Notes: generated by a model not told the origin, from the letters alone. DNA of 64,000 nt from Mesostigma viride (GCA_009746045.1 RPFO01000380.1:1334520-1398519); one strand, 5' to 3'. Shown: positions 10,601-22,696, counted from the first letter of the stretch. Made by a program: numbers and translations.

Positions 10601-12813
10601 CTTGGCTGGCTGGGGCACGCCTCATTGCCCTCCTGAAAGACGACGTCCCCCCGCCTGCTGGCCGCGTTCGTCCCATTGCTTGCGGCGAGGTCCTACGCAA
10701 GCTGGTGAGTAAGGTCATTTGTCGCCAAAAGGCCCCCGAGTTTCGCGCCTACTTCTGCCCCAACCGGAGTGATACTGAGGAGTCCGTCGCGGCCCAGCTT
10801 GGCGTCGCCACCAAAGGGGGCAGCGACATCATCGTGCACACAGTTCAGGCCTACCTCGAGACGCATCCGACCCATGTGGCGCTGAAGGTGGATTGCCACA
10901 ATGCGTTCAATGCTGTCACCAAGGCTAGCATCTTTGAGGCCGTCGGCGAGGCGTTCCCTGACCTTCTTGCGTGGACAGCAGCCTGCTACGGCGAACCCAC
11001 TCAACTCTCCTTCCTCATGGAGGATGGGACGTTCGCCGACATCGCTTCCCGCACGGGAACCCAGCAAGGTGACCCCCTCGGCCCCTTTTACCTGTCTGCC
11101 CCGCTGCACAAGGCTCTCCAAGGTGTCCACGCTGCGCACCCGGATGTCGTGCTCCTCGCCTATATGGACGATATCCATGCCCTTGGCCCGGCCGACGCTG
11201 TGGTTGCCGCCCTGGCTGCCCTTGAAGTGGCCATGGCGGCCATCAACCTTCGGCTCACCCTCCCCAAGTGTGCAGTCTTTTCGCCCCAGGGGGACTGCTC
11301 TGGCTTCCCCGCGGCTATCCCGGGGGCATTGGCGCGGGCGCGTGGTTTCTCGTGCCTGGGCGTCCCTGTGGGTGACCCTGACTACGTCGAAGAGGAGCTC
11401 CGGGCCACCGTGGAACAGCGCACCCATGTCCTCGAGACTTGGGCGCGCCTCAAGGACCCCCAGACCAAAGGGCTCCTCCTGTGGTTTTGCGCCCACCCGC
11501 GGGTGGTTCACTGGCTCCGTGGCGCTCCCCCCCACTTGGTGCGGCTTGCCGCGGAAGGCCATGACGAGCGCATTCAGGCCGCCTTGCAGGTGCTCCTCCC
11601 CGGCCCTAGCCTGCCAGCTCACTCCATGCGCTTGGCCACCCTCCCCTGCCGCATGGGCGGGTGTGGGCTCACCCGCGCCGCCCGCCTCGCCCCCGCCGCC
11701 TTCCTTGGCTCTGTTGCTCAGGCCTGGGCGGAGATCCGCCGGTTGGTCCCCAGCGCCGTCAGCGCCATTCCCGACTTGGTCACCCCATCCCCCTTCCCCT
11801 TTGTGCAGGCTGTGCAGGATTCTTACCTCGGGATCCAGCAGGCTTGCGACCTCGTCCGCCCCGCTCAGGCCGTCCACCGTCGCCTGCCCCGGGGCACGCC
11901 CGGCGTGTCCACTGTCGTCAGTCCTAGTGTCTTCCCTGCCTGCGTTCATGAAAAACAACAAAAGACCTACGCGGGTATACTACACTGTGCCGACTGGATG
12001 GGTCTGCATGCGAGCTTGAACGATCAGGGGAAGGCTTGGCTTCACTCCGTTTCCCTTGAGGGGAGCGTGGGGTCCGCATTCCTGCGCGCCCTCCCCATGA
12101 GCCCTTTGTTCACACTGGTTCCGGCCCTTTACGCCATCGCTCTCCGCCACCAGCTCTTTGCCCCGCAACCTCTCATCACGGCGGGTGCGTCCTGCGGCAG
12201 CTGCGGGCTTGCTCTGGATACTACTGGGACGCACTACATCGCGTGCATGGGTGGCCAGCAGAACCAGAACTGGTTCCTCTATCTCCATACCGCTCTCCTC
12301 CGGGTGGTGTGTGCCATGGTTCGGTCGGTCTTTCCCCACTCCACCATCAAGTGCGAGGACGCGGATGGGGCCGCCCTCTACTCACCCAACCACCGCCCCG
12401 ACATTACCGTGCTTGACTACGACGGGCAGGGTTGCCACCTGCTCATCGATGTCTCCGTGGCTCGGCCGCTTTCCGGTCGCCACATCCTCCGGGCGGCTGT
12501 GGATGCCGGCGCTGCTGCCGCTGTGGCTGAGCGCGACAAGTTTGCCTCCTACGGCAATGTGGGGCCCCACCGGGTCATCCCCTTTGTCCTTGAGGAGTTC
12601 GGGGCCATGGGCCCCAAGACAGCGGAGTTTTTCCACGAGTGCTGCCAGCGCCGTGAAGACCGCCTCGACCTCGAGGGTCAGACCGCCCCGTGGTCGGCCC
12701 GCACGTGGTCCTCGTATTGGCGGCAGCGCCTGTCACTCGCCCTCACTCGCACCGTGGCTGATGTGTTATTCCGCCGCACCCGGGCCGACTTTGTCGCGAC
12801 CCATGCGGTCTAG
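7608..12813 (+). pseudogene. RLE-LINE polyprotein: PHD + RING + C2H2 fingers, reverse transcriptase, restriction-like endonuclease (two frameshifts)
   Basis: From ATG 7608 the frame is basic, then has a PHD finger at about 7764-7905 (CEVC, CDSC, HTRC, CPHC). It shifts near a G6 run (about 8651) and again at a G8 run (8854-8861). The third frame stays open to TAG 12811 (about 1,310 codons). It holds a RING-H2 finger (CPICLD, CGHVFHQAC, CPLC; about 9085-9215), C2H2-like fingers (about 9560-9760) and an RT (VDCHNAFNAV near 10890, GTQQGDPLGP near 11055, AYMDDI near 11160). The C-terminus has a Cys/His knuckle (CGSCG...HYIAC, about 12190-12245) followed by RPDITV and LLIDVSV, the PD-(D/E)xK-like endonuclease core of R2-type LINEs. 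Repairing two single-base indels would give about 1,735 codons. RT would reverse-transcribe at a nick made by the nuclease. Confidence 0.88.
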
Positions 12814-13078
12814 ATCCCTTCCAGGCCTGCATGGTGGGCCGGCAGCGCTGTTGCTGCGTGTAGTTTTGTGATGTATAGTTAGTTGTACCTTGTGCCGCTG
12901 GCGTGATCCTTGGATGTCTGTGTCAGATTACTATTAATTTCTTCAGGGTTATTCTCCCAGTTATCGGGTTTTTCCTTATGTTGCATGCCTATCTCACCTC
13001 CGTAATCTATCATTCTCAATGAATATATATCATTCACAGTGACTCGATGTAAAGTCGGGTGGTGTAATAGCGACATCA

Positions 13079-13111
13079 CCGGGCCCGCTACGTTTTTTGT
13101 AGCGGGCCCGG
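13079..13111 (+). other. Strong hairpin in the RLE-LINE 3' UTR
   Basis: CCGGGCCCGCTAC and its perfect complement form a 13-bp stem around a 7-nt GTTTTTT loop. It lies 265 bp after the stop codon. R2-type RTs recognise structured 3' UTR RNA, so this is a candidate RT-binding structure. A bacterial-type terminator reading is inappropriate here. Confidence 0.6.
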
Positions 13112-14033
<922 letters not shown>

Positions 14034-14040
14034 ATGTTGA

Positions 14041-14044
<4 letters not shown>

Positions 14045-14076
<32 letters not shown>
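14045..14076. repeat. (GAT)n microsatellite
   Basis: About ten GAT units precede the TTGTCAA-rich region. Confidence 0.9.
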
Positions 14077-14149
14077 CTTGGTTTAGGTGGTCTTTTGAAC
14101 TTGTTGATTTTAATGAAATAAGTTTACCTGTGCGTGGTGTTGATTTGTC

Positions 14150-14895
14150 AGTTTGCTACGCCTTTGGTTGTCATGTTGACGTTTGTCATGTTAACATTTG
14201 TGGACATTTTGTCATGTTTACAATTTTTTTGGCCTTCGTTTGTTAACGTCTTGACATTTCTTGACACATCACCTTGGTTTGTCAGTGTATTGACATTTTT
14301 TTCCGTGTTGATATGTTGATATTTCAAAGATTGTCAAGGTTTTGTCAACCTTTCAACATTCTGTCAAGGTTTGTCAAGCCTTTGATGTTATCATGTCAAG
14401 CTTTTGTCAAGTTCTGTCAAGGTTTGTCAAGGTCATGTCAGTTGATATGTCAAGAATCTATATTACTAATTTGGCAATGTAAGGTAATCCGACACTATTC
14501 AGGGCATCACCGAGTAGGCGGCCAATCCAGAAGGGGCGGACTGACTGACCACCAATCCGCGCCAAGCGCACGGAAGAACTGCCAACCCATCCGCGCAAAG
14601 CTCCCAGCGAGCGAAGCGAGCGGCCGCATTAGCGGCCTCCTCTCTGGAGGGCAGCGAAGGAGACCGTCAGTCCGTCACGATTCCTCTCCGGAGTGCAGCG
14701 AAGGAGTACGCTTCTACGAACTACAGTATGCGTCTACAGCGGGCAGCGGGCAGTCCCTCCATGGTCTCTCTACCGCCAAAAATTGATTAAATTTTTCTTT
14801 TTTTTTGGCTGTGTGAAGCCAGCGGGTCACACTAGAACTATTTGACCATTCTTGACAAACAATTGTCAAAGTTTGTCAACACTCCGTTCCTAGTG
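14150..14895. mobile_element. Remnant of a second CACTA-type element with TTGTCAA subterminal repeats
   Basis: Many copies of TGTCAAG/TTGTCAA/TTGACA lie at 14150-14460 and again at 14845-14880. The region ends at 14895 with GTTCCTAGTG, the complement of CACTAGGAAC, the core terminus of CACTA A and B. A near-terminus in the other direction, CACTAGAAC, lies at 14830-14838. No partner left end or TSD was found, so this is an eroded copy or an abutted pair of ends. The intervening 14480-14820 has no recognisable content. Confidence 0.5.
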
Positions 14896-14911
14896 TGGCA
14901 GCGAGGATGGC

Positions 14912-15286
14912 ATGCCTGCACCAAGGAAGAGGAGGGGTAAGCAGCCTGCAGCAGAAACTGATTCCTCCATCTGCAGCGGCAGTGATAATGGTAGCCAAGA
15001 GGATGTGGCTCCACCTAGCAGCGACAGTGATGACCCATGCAGCTACAATGCGTCTGAACCTGCACGGGGAAGCGTGGACGGAGGGGGAGAGGAAGGAGGC
15101 AGCCTGCAGCAGAAAATGCTGCTGATTCTGCCCGTGGTGGCGATGGCCGCGAGTATGCGGCTGAACCTACGCGGGGGAATCGTGGGCAGAGGGGGAGAGG
15201 GGGTAGGCAGCACAAGAATGTGGCTGAACCTAGCCGGGGCGACCTTGCACCAACGAGGAGAAGTGCAAGGGCGTATGGAAAAGTGA
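14912..15286 (+). CDS. Small charged ORF of CACTA A (unknown)
   Basis: The ATG starts MPAPRKRRGKQPAAETDSS, a basic then Ser/Asp-rich N-terminus (124 codons). After about 15095 a neighbouring frame keeps the same character (repeats of AEPTRG/AEPSRG and a TRRSARAYGK end at about 15290), so a single indel probably splits one protein. It lies just inside the right subterminal repeats of CACTA A. It could be the first exon of a lost element gene. No domain is recognised. Confidence 0.45.
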   Translation: MPAPRKRRGKQPAAETDSSICSGSDNGSQEDVAPPSSDSDDPCSYNASEPARGSVDGGGEEGGSLQQKMLLILPVVAMAASMRLNLRGGIVGRGGEGVGSTRMWLNLAGATLHQRGEVQGRMEK

Positions 15287-15449
15287 GCTACGCTGAAGCA
15301 GATTGTAGCAACTCGTCTAGTGACTGAAATTGGTGTTCTTATTAAACTTGAAGAGCTGTACTCCAACTGCACAAGAAATTATTATAATTTGTAATCAAAG
15401 TGATTTCTGGTTGCGTGGTATGAATGCGATTTCTCTGTGTGCATGAGGT

Positions 15450-15809
15450 TTCTCAGTTTTTCTCAGGCCTTAAGTTTCCCAGATATTCTCAGTCTCAGAT
15501 TTTCTCAGGCAGCAACCTGAGAAAAAACCGGGCGCCTGAGAAATTTCGTTCCTGAGAAAAAAAAATCTCAGGCCAGGCGACTTTCTCAGGCTGATCTCAG
15601 TTTTTTCTCAGTTTTCTCAGTTTTCTCAGGTGATTTTCTCAGTTTTCCTGAGAAAACTGAGATTTTTCTCAGTTGATCTCAGGAAATCTCAGGAAATCTC
15701 AGGAAATCTCAGGAAATCTCAGGAAATCTCAGGAAATCTCAGGAAATCTCAGGCAGCCTTCCTGAGAAAACTGAGAAAACTGAGAAAAACTGAGAAAAAT
15801 CTCAGATCT
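15450..15809. repeat. Right subterminal repeat array of CACTA A
   Basis: Dense CTCAGGAAAT/CTCAGTTTT units (eight near-perfect copies of ATCTCAGGAA at 15674-15755) are inverted relative to the array after 1170. The array ends at the 12-bp terminus. Confidence 0.85.
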
Positions 15810-15823
15810 GAGTTCCTAGTGCA

Positions 15824-17232
15824 ACGCAACGCAGCCTGGCGAATGCGTTAGGCAATGAAAATACGTCTGCAGCTCCGGCTGCAGCTTCGCCATCAGGGCC
15901 GGAAGGCAGTGGTGACACTAGTCGCGCACTGGTGGTCGCCCAGAACCCTCCCGGGCTCTCCTCGCCCTCTGCATCGCCTGACCCAAAGCGCAGTCGCCCA
16001 GGCGAACCTGGCTGGTCTGAGCGTGATTTTGACGTCGACAGGCTCTTTACCACCTTTGACGTCAACAGGCCTGCCTTTTTCGACATGCCACCCATCAAGA
16101 TACTGGAGCTCGTGTTTTACGGGTCACACGCCTCACTGCTGGCCCTGTGCCAGCAACTCAATTTCAACACCCAGTTTTTCCGCAACGGAGCTGACGGCCG
16201 GTATTCCCACCGCGTCTCAGACTCGTCGACCAACCTGGCCGGCTGGTCTCGCCCCCGCCTTCAGCTCGCAGCTCTCTTTACCCTCACTAAGCGCTCGGCC
16301 GAGGACCTTCTGCACCCCGGCACCCATTACCGAATCCACCTTCGTCCACCACCTCCACGCCGCCCTCTCACAGCACATGACGCCCATTGCTGCAGATGTG
16401 GCGGCAATTGGCGGCACGCTGGCTGCTGAGCTCGATCCCCACCATCCCCACCGCCACCGCCGGCCTCCTCGCCTCCCCCCCCCCCCCCCCCCGCCTCCAC
16501 CGACTCCATCACCGCCCAGCTCCGCGACATCGACCAGCGTCTTAAGGACAACGCCATCGCTATCGAGGTTCTGCAGAACACCGCAGGCCTCACCGCCCAG
16601 GCGGTGAAGGACATTGCCGCCAAGCCAGCCTCGGCTGGCCTGGCCGGCGATGCTCCTCCCATCACCACCTGGGCGGACATGCTTAAGCAACACACCACCT
16701 CCACCACCTCCGCCGTCGCAGCCCATGCAGCTCCAACGGCAGACGCTTGACCTCCGCGAGGAGGCCGAGCTCGCCAAGCGCAGCCTCAACGTCATTGTCA
16801 AGAACTTCGACATGGAGGAAGGTGAGAATTCCGAGAAGCTAGTTGCACGACGGTGTGTTTGAGAGAGAAATTCTTAGTCGCATGCATGGGTCTTAATATG
16901 GTATGATCGAGCTGGTCGCCCACCGCCTTCCCCGCGCGCGGGGTAAGGCAGGGCCGCCCCCGCTCCTTCTCACCTTTAAGAACCCGGCGGACAAGATTTC
17001 TTTTCTCCGACGCCGCAAGCGGCTCGAGAAGACTCTCTTCACCATTGACGACGACTTGACCCTGGCGCAGCAACAACGGCGACGGGAGCTATGGCCGACC
17101 TACCTCCAGCTCCGGCAGACCAAGGCGGGGCAGCCGGTGTATACTGGAAGGGGCCGGGCGGCCATCTACGTCGGCCACAAGCCCTGGCAGGCGACCCCCG
17201 CGGCCCCCGCGACTCCAGACGCCCCAGCTTAG
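15824..17232 (+). pseudogene. LINE E ORF1, main part (frameshifted)
   Basis: The frame continues from ATG 1138 and is open to 16429, including PPIKILELVFYGS and CQQLNFNTQFF, the counterpart of the conserved block in LINE C ORF1. Frame changes follow around 16300-16490, next to an unbroken C16 run (16477-16492), and again near 16860, where about 50 bp lacks homology to the LINE C ORF. The C-terminal part (AHRLPRARGKAGPPPLLLTF, FLRRRKRLEKT, DDDLTLAQQQRRRELWP) aligns well with LINE C. The last codons precede TAG 17230. The copy is defective. Confidence 0.8.
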
Positions 17233-17591
17233 GGGACTACAGCAGTAGTAGTGTAGAATAGATAGACCGTGGCCATGTACATGTACGCCTCCTACAGGCA
17301 CTATACCAGCTGAGCCACGAGCATTATTTAACCATGTACATGTGTGCCTATGATGTGCCACACTCCAGATGATGCCTAGTTTTATTTAGTTATGCTGTGC
17401 CCATGCATGGAGAGCTGCTCTCTGCTGAGATGCCACGCTCTAGTTTTTGTATAGCCATGATGATCTTCCTCCCCCGTGCCAGGATCCCCCCCTTAGGCGG
17501 GTTGAACCTGAGACAGCATGGTGGTGCAGGTGCCCTGGTGCACCTAGAGCAGGGGTAGCTTACATTCCCACCCTTGTATGTGGTAGCCTAG
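17233..17591 (+). other. LINE E 3' UTR, proximal part
   Basis: It has no ORF of note. It begins with the TACAGCAGTAGTAGTGTAGA block that also follows ORF1 in LINE F (39945-39975, minus strand). It ends with the gypsy TSD CCTAG (17587-17591). Confidence 0.75.
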
Positions 17592-18165
17592 TGTTACGTC
17601 CTGGCTCGACTCTATCCCAAACATCTCGCCTAACCTTACCTAAACTAGTGATGAGGCACCTACCTAGGAGTGAGGAGCTATATTGGCTATAAGACCTAGG
17701 ACGCGACGACGCTGCTTCTCAATGCATTCCCTTATAATACGCCATATACCGAATAAAACCAGGGTACTACGAAGGAAACAATACTACACTGCCGTGACCC
17801 AAGCCTATATGTGTTAATTCATTTAACACACGCCGAGTGCCATTCACGAAGGACAACTGCTGCATAAATGATCGCCGACAGGCGTGTATGCTCGGGCCGA
17901 CATCGACCCTCGCCCACAGGACCAACGCACGTCCACAAGGTTCACACGCAGGATAAAAGGACCACTACTAAAGTACGCAGCGCGGCGCGACTGCACCGAA
18001 CCACCATACTGTACAATTGCCACGTCACAAGGCCCGGTACCGACCGGCCAAAAGGTCCTTACTACACGTAAGCCTAGGAAAGTCAGCGAACTGCTCCGGA
18101 ATGGCTGAGGCAACAAGGGACCTAATTTACGTCCGTAACAACAACAAAAGTTACGCGACGTAACA
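17592..18165 (-). repeat. Gypsy 3' LTR (574 bp)
   Basis: It starts TGTTACGTCC and ends GACGTAACA on the plus strand, with inverted TGTTACG/CGTAACA ends. It matches 35918-36687 except for two 3-bp indels and a 190-bp insertion (with TSD) in the other copy. It is the empty site for that insertion. Confidence 0.92.
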
Positions 18166-18180
18166 CCTCCCCCCCCACAA
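18166..18180 (-). promoter_or_regulatory. Polypurine tract of the gypsy element
   Basis: On the minus strand, TTGTGGGGGGGGAGG abuts the 3' LTR directly. This is where plus-strand DNA synthesis would be primed. Confidence 0.8.
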
Positions 18181-18539
18181 AGGTAGGGAGCCCTCTCCCT
18201 ACGCACAGGGAGGAAACCAAGGGATAGGAAACCTAATGCACCCAGCACACACCAACACAATCGGCAGGCCATCCAAGATACAAAGCACCAACGTATTAAC
18301 TCGGTCTCCACCACCACGCCGGGAGGTGTAGGGTTAACCAGCACCAAGCCTGGTGGTAGGTTCCCCTAACTGCCTGGTGGAACAGAGTCCTTGCCGGGGG
18401 GGAACGGCACTGGGCAGGACACACAGAGTAAACAAATCAGTACACCAAGGACCAAGAACGACCAATCAACTGGCCAGAATATGAGGGCGACTCTATATAC
18501 CGGAGGGACAACACCCTCAGGTCGGGCCTAAGGCCCTCT
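18181..18539 (-). other. Gypsy 3' untranslated region, no gene seen
   Basis: It lies between the polypurine tract and the degenerate third ORF. Only short frames occur. Confidence 0.5.
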
Positions 18540-20514
18540 ATCTAGTTGCCATCAGTCTGGTAAGTGCCACGCGAGGCCAGCAGAACATCCAGATACGCCT
18601 GGTAGTGGGCCACATCATCGGCATTGTCATGCCTATCTACAGTGAGGAAAACATCGGCCCACACGCCATCAGGAAAAAGACCCAGAAAGGCCCAGTAATA
18701 CCTATGCTGCGTAAGAACGACCTGACCACGGGCCCAGTCCAGGAAACCACAGGCTGAAAGAGGCGTAGGAAAGGCTCTACCGCGATCAAGCAGAGAGCCC
18801 GCAGGAGTAGGCGATGGTACCGGATCCGAGAGCGCAAACCCGTCGGGAAGAACAGATCTACCAGGCCGGGCTCCACGTCAGACGGCCACATCCGGATGTG
18901 CCGAACCTCACGGAAGCGCCACCGACGGGCACACTGTCGCGACCCGAACGTCTCGAGGTAGTCGCTACTAAGCCCGAGGAGGAGGATGACCACGGGAGTC
19001 CAGACCCTGGCCCGGGATGGGCGCTGGACGACGGGCATCCCACTCTAGGATGGGCTGGAGAACCGTGCTGTACGTAGCACCCGGCACCGCAGGAAACTCT
19101 ACCGTAAGGGCAGCTGAGGCCATAATGCCCAGAGGCGGCGGGTAAGCCCACTGGAACCCACCGTAGGTGTCCAAGTCATTGTGACGCCTAGCCCAGCGAT
19201 ACAGAACGCGCCGAACCAGGATCTCGCCCTGGAACACAGGATCAGCTAAAATAACCATATCGAAAGGAGGCCGATCAGTCTCAATGGGTAGGCCACGGTC
19301 CCGCGGCGCCCGACACACCTGGGAGAACCCGAGGGACATGGGCGAAATGGCAAGCTCGGCGGACTGCGCGCGGCAGGTCACACTGTCGGCAGGCGTGCGC
19401 AGACATACCGTACCCAAGGACAGGCGTGTCGCGCGACTCCGGCGTCGCATGCACCACAGAAGGGACCCGATCCTGATCGCCCTCGGACAACTCCCGGAGG
19501 GAATCAGCAGCGCGGGTGGCGCGAGGATCAGGGCCGCTGGCCCGAACAACCGCAGCCAAAGACCGCGGGGCCGAAGGGACAGGGGCCGAAGCAGGGGTAG
19601 GAACCGGCACAGACGCAGACGGCGCCGGTACAACAGCGGAGGTCGCGTCGGACCTGCTGCCGGAGGGGGTCGCGACGGACCCGCCACCGCAGCTGGCGCT
19701 CCGGTCTCCGGTGGCGGCGCACCCCCAGGCCACATGTTGAAATTAAACAGGGCCCGTAGGGACAGGCAATCCGGCATACGACTGGTTACCATCCAAGCTC
19801 CAGTCGGGCACCTGAATCCTCTGCGGAGGACCACCCTCCCAAAGCCTGGGAAGACCGCCCGGGTCGCTAAAGAACCCCCGCGATGGCGGCGCTGGCGCTG
19901 TGGGCGGCCCGGAAGTGACGACGGCGGGCGCGGCCGCTGGGGCGGAAGACTCGCGCAGAGGCGCAGGTACGTCGGTAGCAGGCGCAGAGACAGCCGGAGG
20001 CGTAGTAGGAGCCGCAGCAACAGAAGAAACCGCAGCTACCGAGGGCTCGCACAACGCGGCGAAACCGTAGGCGCCGAGGCAACCTAAGGGGAAGGGGGCA
20101 CAGATACAACAGACACCCCACCTGGCGTGGCTGGAGCATGTGCCTGGGCCGCCATGAAGGCCCCGAAAGCCGCGGTCAGGGACTGGATCTGTGCCTGCAT
20201 CGCAGAAACAGTCGCCGAGAGAGGATCAGGCTCACGATCCGAGCCCAAAGGGGTAGGCTCCACCGACGCGCGCCGGGTCGACCGTGGTGAAGACGGGACA
20301 GGGGAAGGAGCCGACACTGAGGAGGAGGACGCTGCAGGGGAGGCCGAATACTCTGGCGTGTACTGTGCCTCGACTGGTGCGTCCGTAGGGGAAGGGTCGC
20401 CAAATGCTACTCCCGCTGTCTGGTCCGCGATCTCCATGAACTCGACCGCCCGTAGGAGGTCACAGGGGTTGTCATCTATATCTGCCTCGCCCTCGCCCGG
20501 AAGCCAGGGGAACA
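18540..20514 (-). pseudogene. Unrecognised Pro/Ala-rich third ORF downstream of the truncated integrase
   Basis: On the minus strand, coding-like sequence starts where the integrase stops (20514). It has an acidic start (LPGEGEADIDDNPCDLL), then a Ser/Pro-rich segment and a short helical stretch (MQAQIQSLTAAFGAFM). Ala/Pro-rich sequence follows, then a Cys pair (CRQCDLPRAVRRACHF) and a more ordered C-terminal part (DTYGGFQWAYPPPLGIMA; about 19200-18650). At least four frame changes break it. Composition and helix resemble a Gag N-terminus, so it may be gag of another element joined by template switching. It could equally be an accessory ORF. No homology is claimed. Confidence 0.4.
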
Positions 20515-20793
20515 CCTCCAGTAGTAAGAGCGGGCTACTAGGTCCCGTACCCGTTTACCACCCTGATGAGCAGCTAAGTCATGCAACTCAAAGAGCAAGG
20601 AGGAGCGACAGATAGGAGGGACATACAGGCGCCATTGAGGGGGAGAATCTGCTATTTGCACATATAAAAACCCACCTACAAATTTACAAGGGTGCTTGCC
20701 TAATTGTTGGGGAAGGGCTGCGATGGCAGCTAAAGCTTGCGGCTCAGTGGCCGTAAATCTACTAATAAGGCGTTCAAGATCAGAGGTAGGCAT
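20515..20793 (-). pseudogene. Gypsy integrase N-terminal zinc domain (truncated)
   Basis: RLYVPP, LLFELHDLAAHQGGKRVRD and LVARSYYW match the start of a Ty3/gypsy integrase H2C2 zinc domain (both histidines seen). The sequence diverges directly after SYYW, before the CxxC pair and the DDE catalytic core. A TAG and a frame change separate it from RNase H. Confidence 0.75.
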
Positions 20794-20903
20794 CGCTACA
20801 GAGGTATCCAGAACAGGTTTAAAGAGGTCTCCTACCGCCTTGCCAAAGAGAAGGGGAGGTCCTAGAGGGACTATGTTATCATAAGACTTTCCTGACCTAG
20901 TCG

Positions 20904-21635
20904 CTATATGGCTAAGCGGTATGGAAATTTTATTTTCCCCCTCCCCCCCACCGAGACCACAGGAAGGGCCTCACACGGGAGAGAGAGTCCTACGTGAGAA
21001 AGGAGATCAGGCATGCGAACAGCAGTATGAAAGAGATAGGCATAGGATTCATCATCAGGTAGTTCACCATAAGGGGTTACACCCATAGTAGTAGGAACTA
21101 GAGTAGTATTGAGAACATCCAGGTCCTCGAAAAAGGAGTAATCTGCGCGACGGGAGAGTGCATCTGGTACTATGTTATCTACACCCTGAACATACTGAAG
21201 TTTAAAAGGGGAAAACTGTGCTAAAAACTCCATCCAGCGCGCTTGACGAGGGGTAAGGTTGGGTTGGGAGAGAAGATGGGTAAGGGGACGGTGATCCGTT
21301 TGGATAACTAATCTATAAGGATCTATCTCACAGGGTTCATTCAGGCAGACATCAAATTGAGCACCTTTAAGAAAGTGCTGCCACGCGTGGCAACAATACA
21401 CCACCGCTAAGAGTTCCTGCTGGTGTACGGGATAGTTACGCTCCGCAGGGAGCATTGTCCTAGAGATATACTCAATTGGCTGTAAGCCCTGACCCTGATC
21501 CTGGAGAAGGACGCCCCCTATAGCTACCTTACTAGCGTCTGTAGCTACCACAAAGGGTTCAGTAGTATCCGGTAGGATGAGTACGGGAGGAGAGAGGAGT
21601 AGGGATTTTAGACTGACTGAAAAGCCGACTGACAT
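20904..21635 (-). pseudogene. Gypsy RNase H domain
   Basis: VVATDASKVAIGGVL carries the first catalytic Asp. YPVHQQELLAVVYCCHAWQHF carries the Glu, and VIQTDHRPLTHLL the second Asp. LTPRQARWMEFLAQF and GVDNIVPDALSRR complete the Ty3/gypsy RNase H pattern. It is frameshifted relative to RT upstream (overlap near 21620). Confidence 0.88.
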
Positions 21636-22169
21636 TCACTACTCCAGACAAAGGGGATATCCTTCTTTAATAAATGCTTAATAGGGGCTGCTATAGTTGC
21701 GAAACGCGGGATAAAACGCCTATAGTAAGAGGCAATCCCTAGAAAACTACGTACACCTTTAACGTCGGTAGGGGTAGGCCATTCCTGAATTGACTTAGTT
21801 TTATCCGGGTCGGTAGCGACCCCGGCATCTGACAAAACATGTCCTAAAAATGGTACACTCCTACCAGAACGAACTTTAGCACGGCGAGCCCACAAGGAAT
21901 TTTCAGCCATTATCTCTAATACTTTCTTTAAATCACGTAGGTGCGTTTCAAAATCAGGAGAGTAAATAAGGATATCATCTAAGTAAGCTTGAGCACAAGA
22001 ACGGTCATGCTCAGATAAAGAAACAGAGGAGAAGGAAGGATCCTTTAAATCAGATGACACTTGCATGAGGAAGGTGAGAATTCCCCATAACAGGTCTAAG
22101 CACTTCATTCATTAACATTTGAAAAGAGGCAGGCGAGTTACAGAGTCCCATAGCCGCTACTCTAAACTG
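21608..22169 (-). pseudogene. Gypsy RT, C-terminal half (after copia-1)
   Basis: NYYQFRVAAMGLCNSPASFQ (RT motif B region) directly follows the copia-1 TSD. A frame change lies near 22090. AYLDDILIYS is the catalytic YxDD box, followed by FLGHVLSDAGV, GVRSFLGIASYYRRFI and PFVWSSECQSAF. The upstream half is at 29925-30531, separated by the 7.7-kb copia-1 insertion. Confidence 0.9.
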
Positions 22170-22174
22170 GTAAT

Positions 22175-22696
22175 AGTTAATGCACTCGTGCAAATGGATG
22201 CGAACGTGTGTTGGATTATGCAATGGCTGGCATAATATCAACCCATGCAAGCTTGCCAAGCTGGATTGCATGGGCACGTAGGTTAGGGTAACCTAGCTAT
22301 CCTGTACTAGTGCTAACCAATGAGGTGCTGGCTCCGTCCAGCTAGATCTACTCCAGCTAGGACTGATACGATGCCCACAGGCAACGACTGCCTAACAGCA
22401 CTACGTGGACGGTCCTGGACCTCCCCTAGGACCTCCGTACAGGACTAGCACTGCAACCACCTTGTGGTCTGCATCACAGCTCATAAACCCTACCACGTGA
22501 ATACCCACGTGCGTGTGCACTACATATCTCAGTGCTAATATCTAGCACCCACGTGCCCATCCTGGCACGTGCGGATCTAAATCCTAGTAGAGATATGTCC
22601 AGTGTACTACACTACCGTCCATGTCCGTATCCCACTTGGGAGACGGGGACAACGCCACGTGTACTGATAGTCTAGGCCTGAAGCCCTAGAATAACT
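22175..22696 (-). repeat. Copia-1 3' LTR (522 bp)
   Basis: It matches 29398-29919 base for base except AACGCC versus ACCGCC near 22651/29874. Termini are AGTTAATG and AATAACT (5-bp inverted AGTTA/TAACT). Confidence 0.93.

Noticed and set aside
10693-11961. 422-codon minus frame and a 372-codon plus frame within the RLE-LINE RT
   Set aside because: Both overlap the RT catalytic motifs in the supported frame and have no domain of their own.
14830-14895. A 66-bp complete mini-CACTA element
   Set aside because: It has CACTAGAAC and GTTCCTAGTG ends but no target duplication, and TTGTCAA repeats extend well to the left, so an eroded larger element is likelier.
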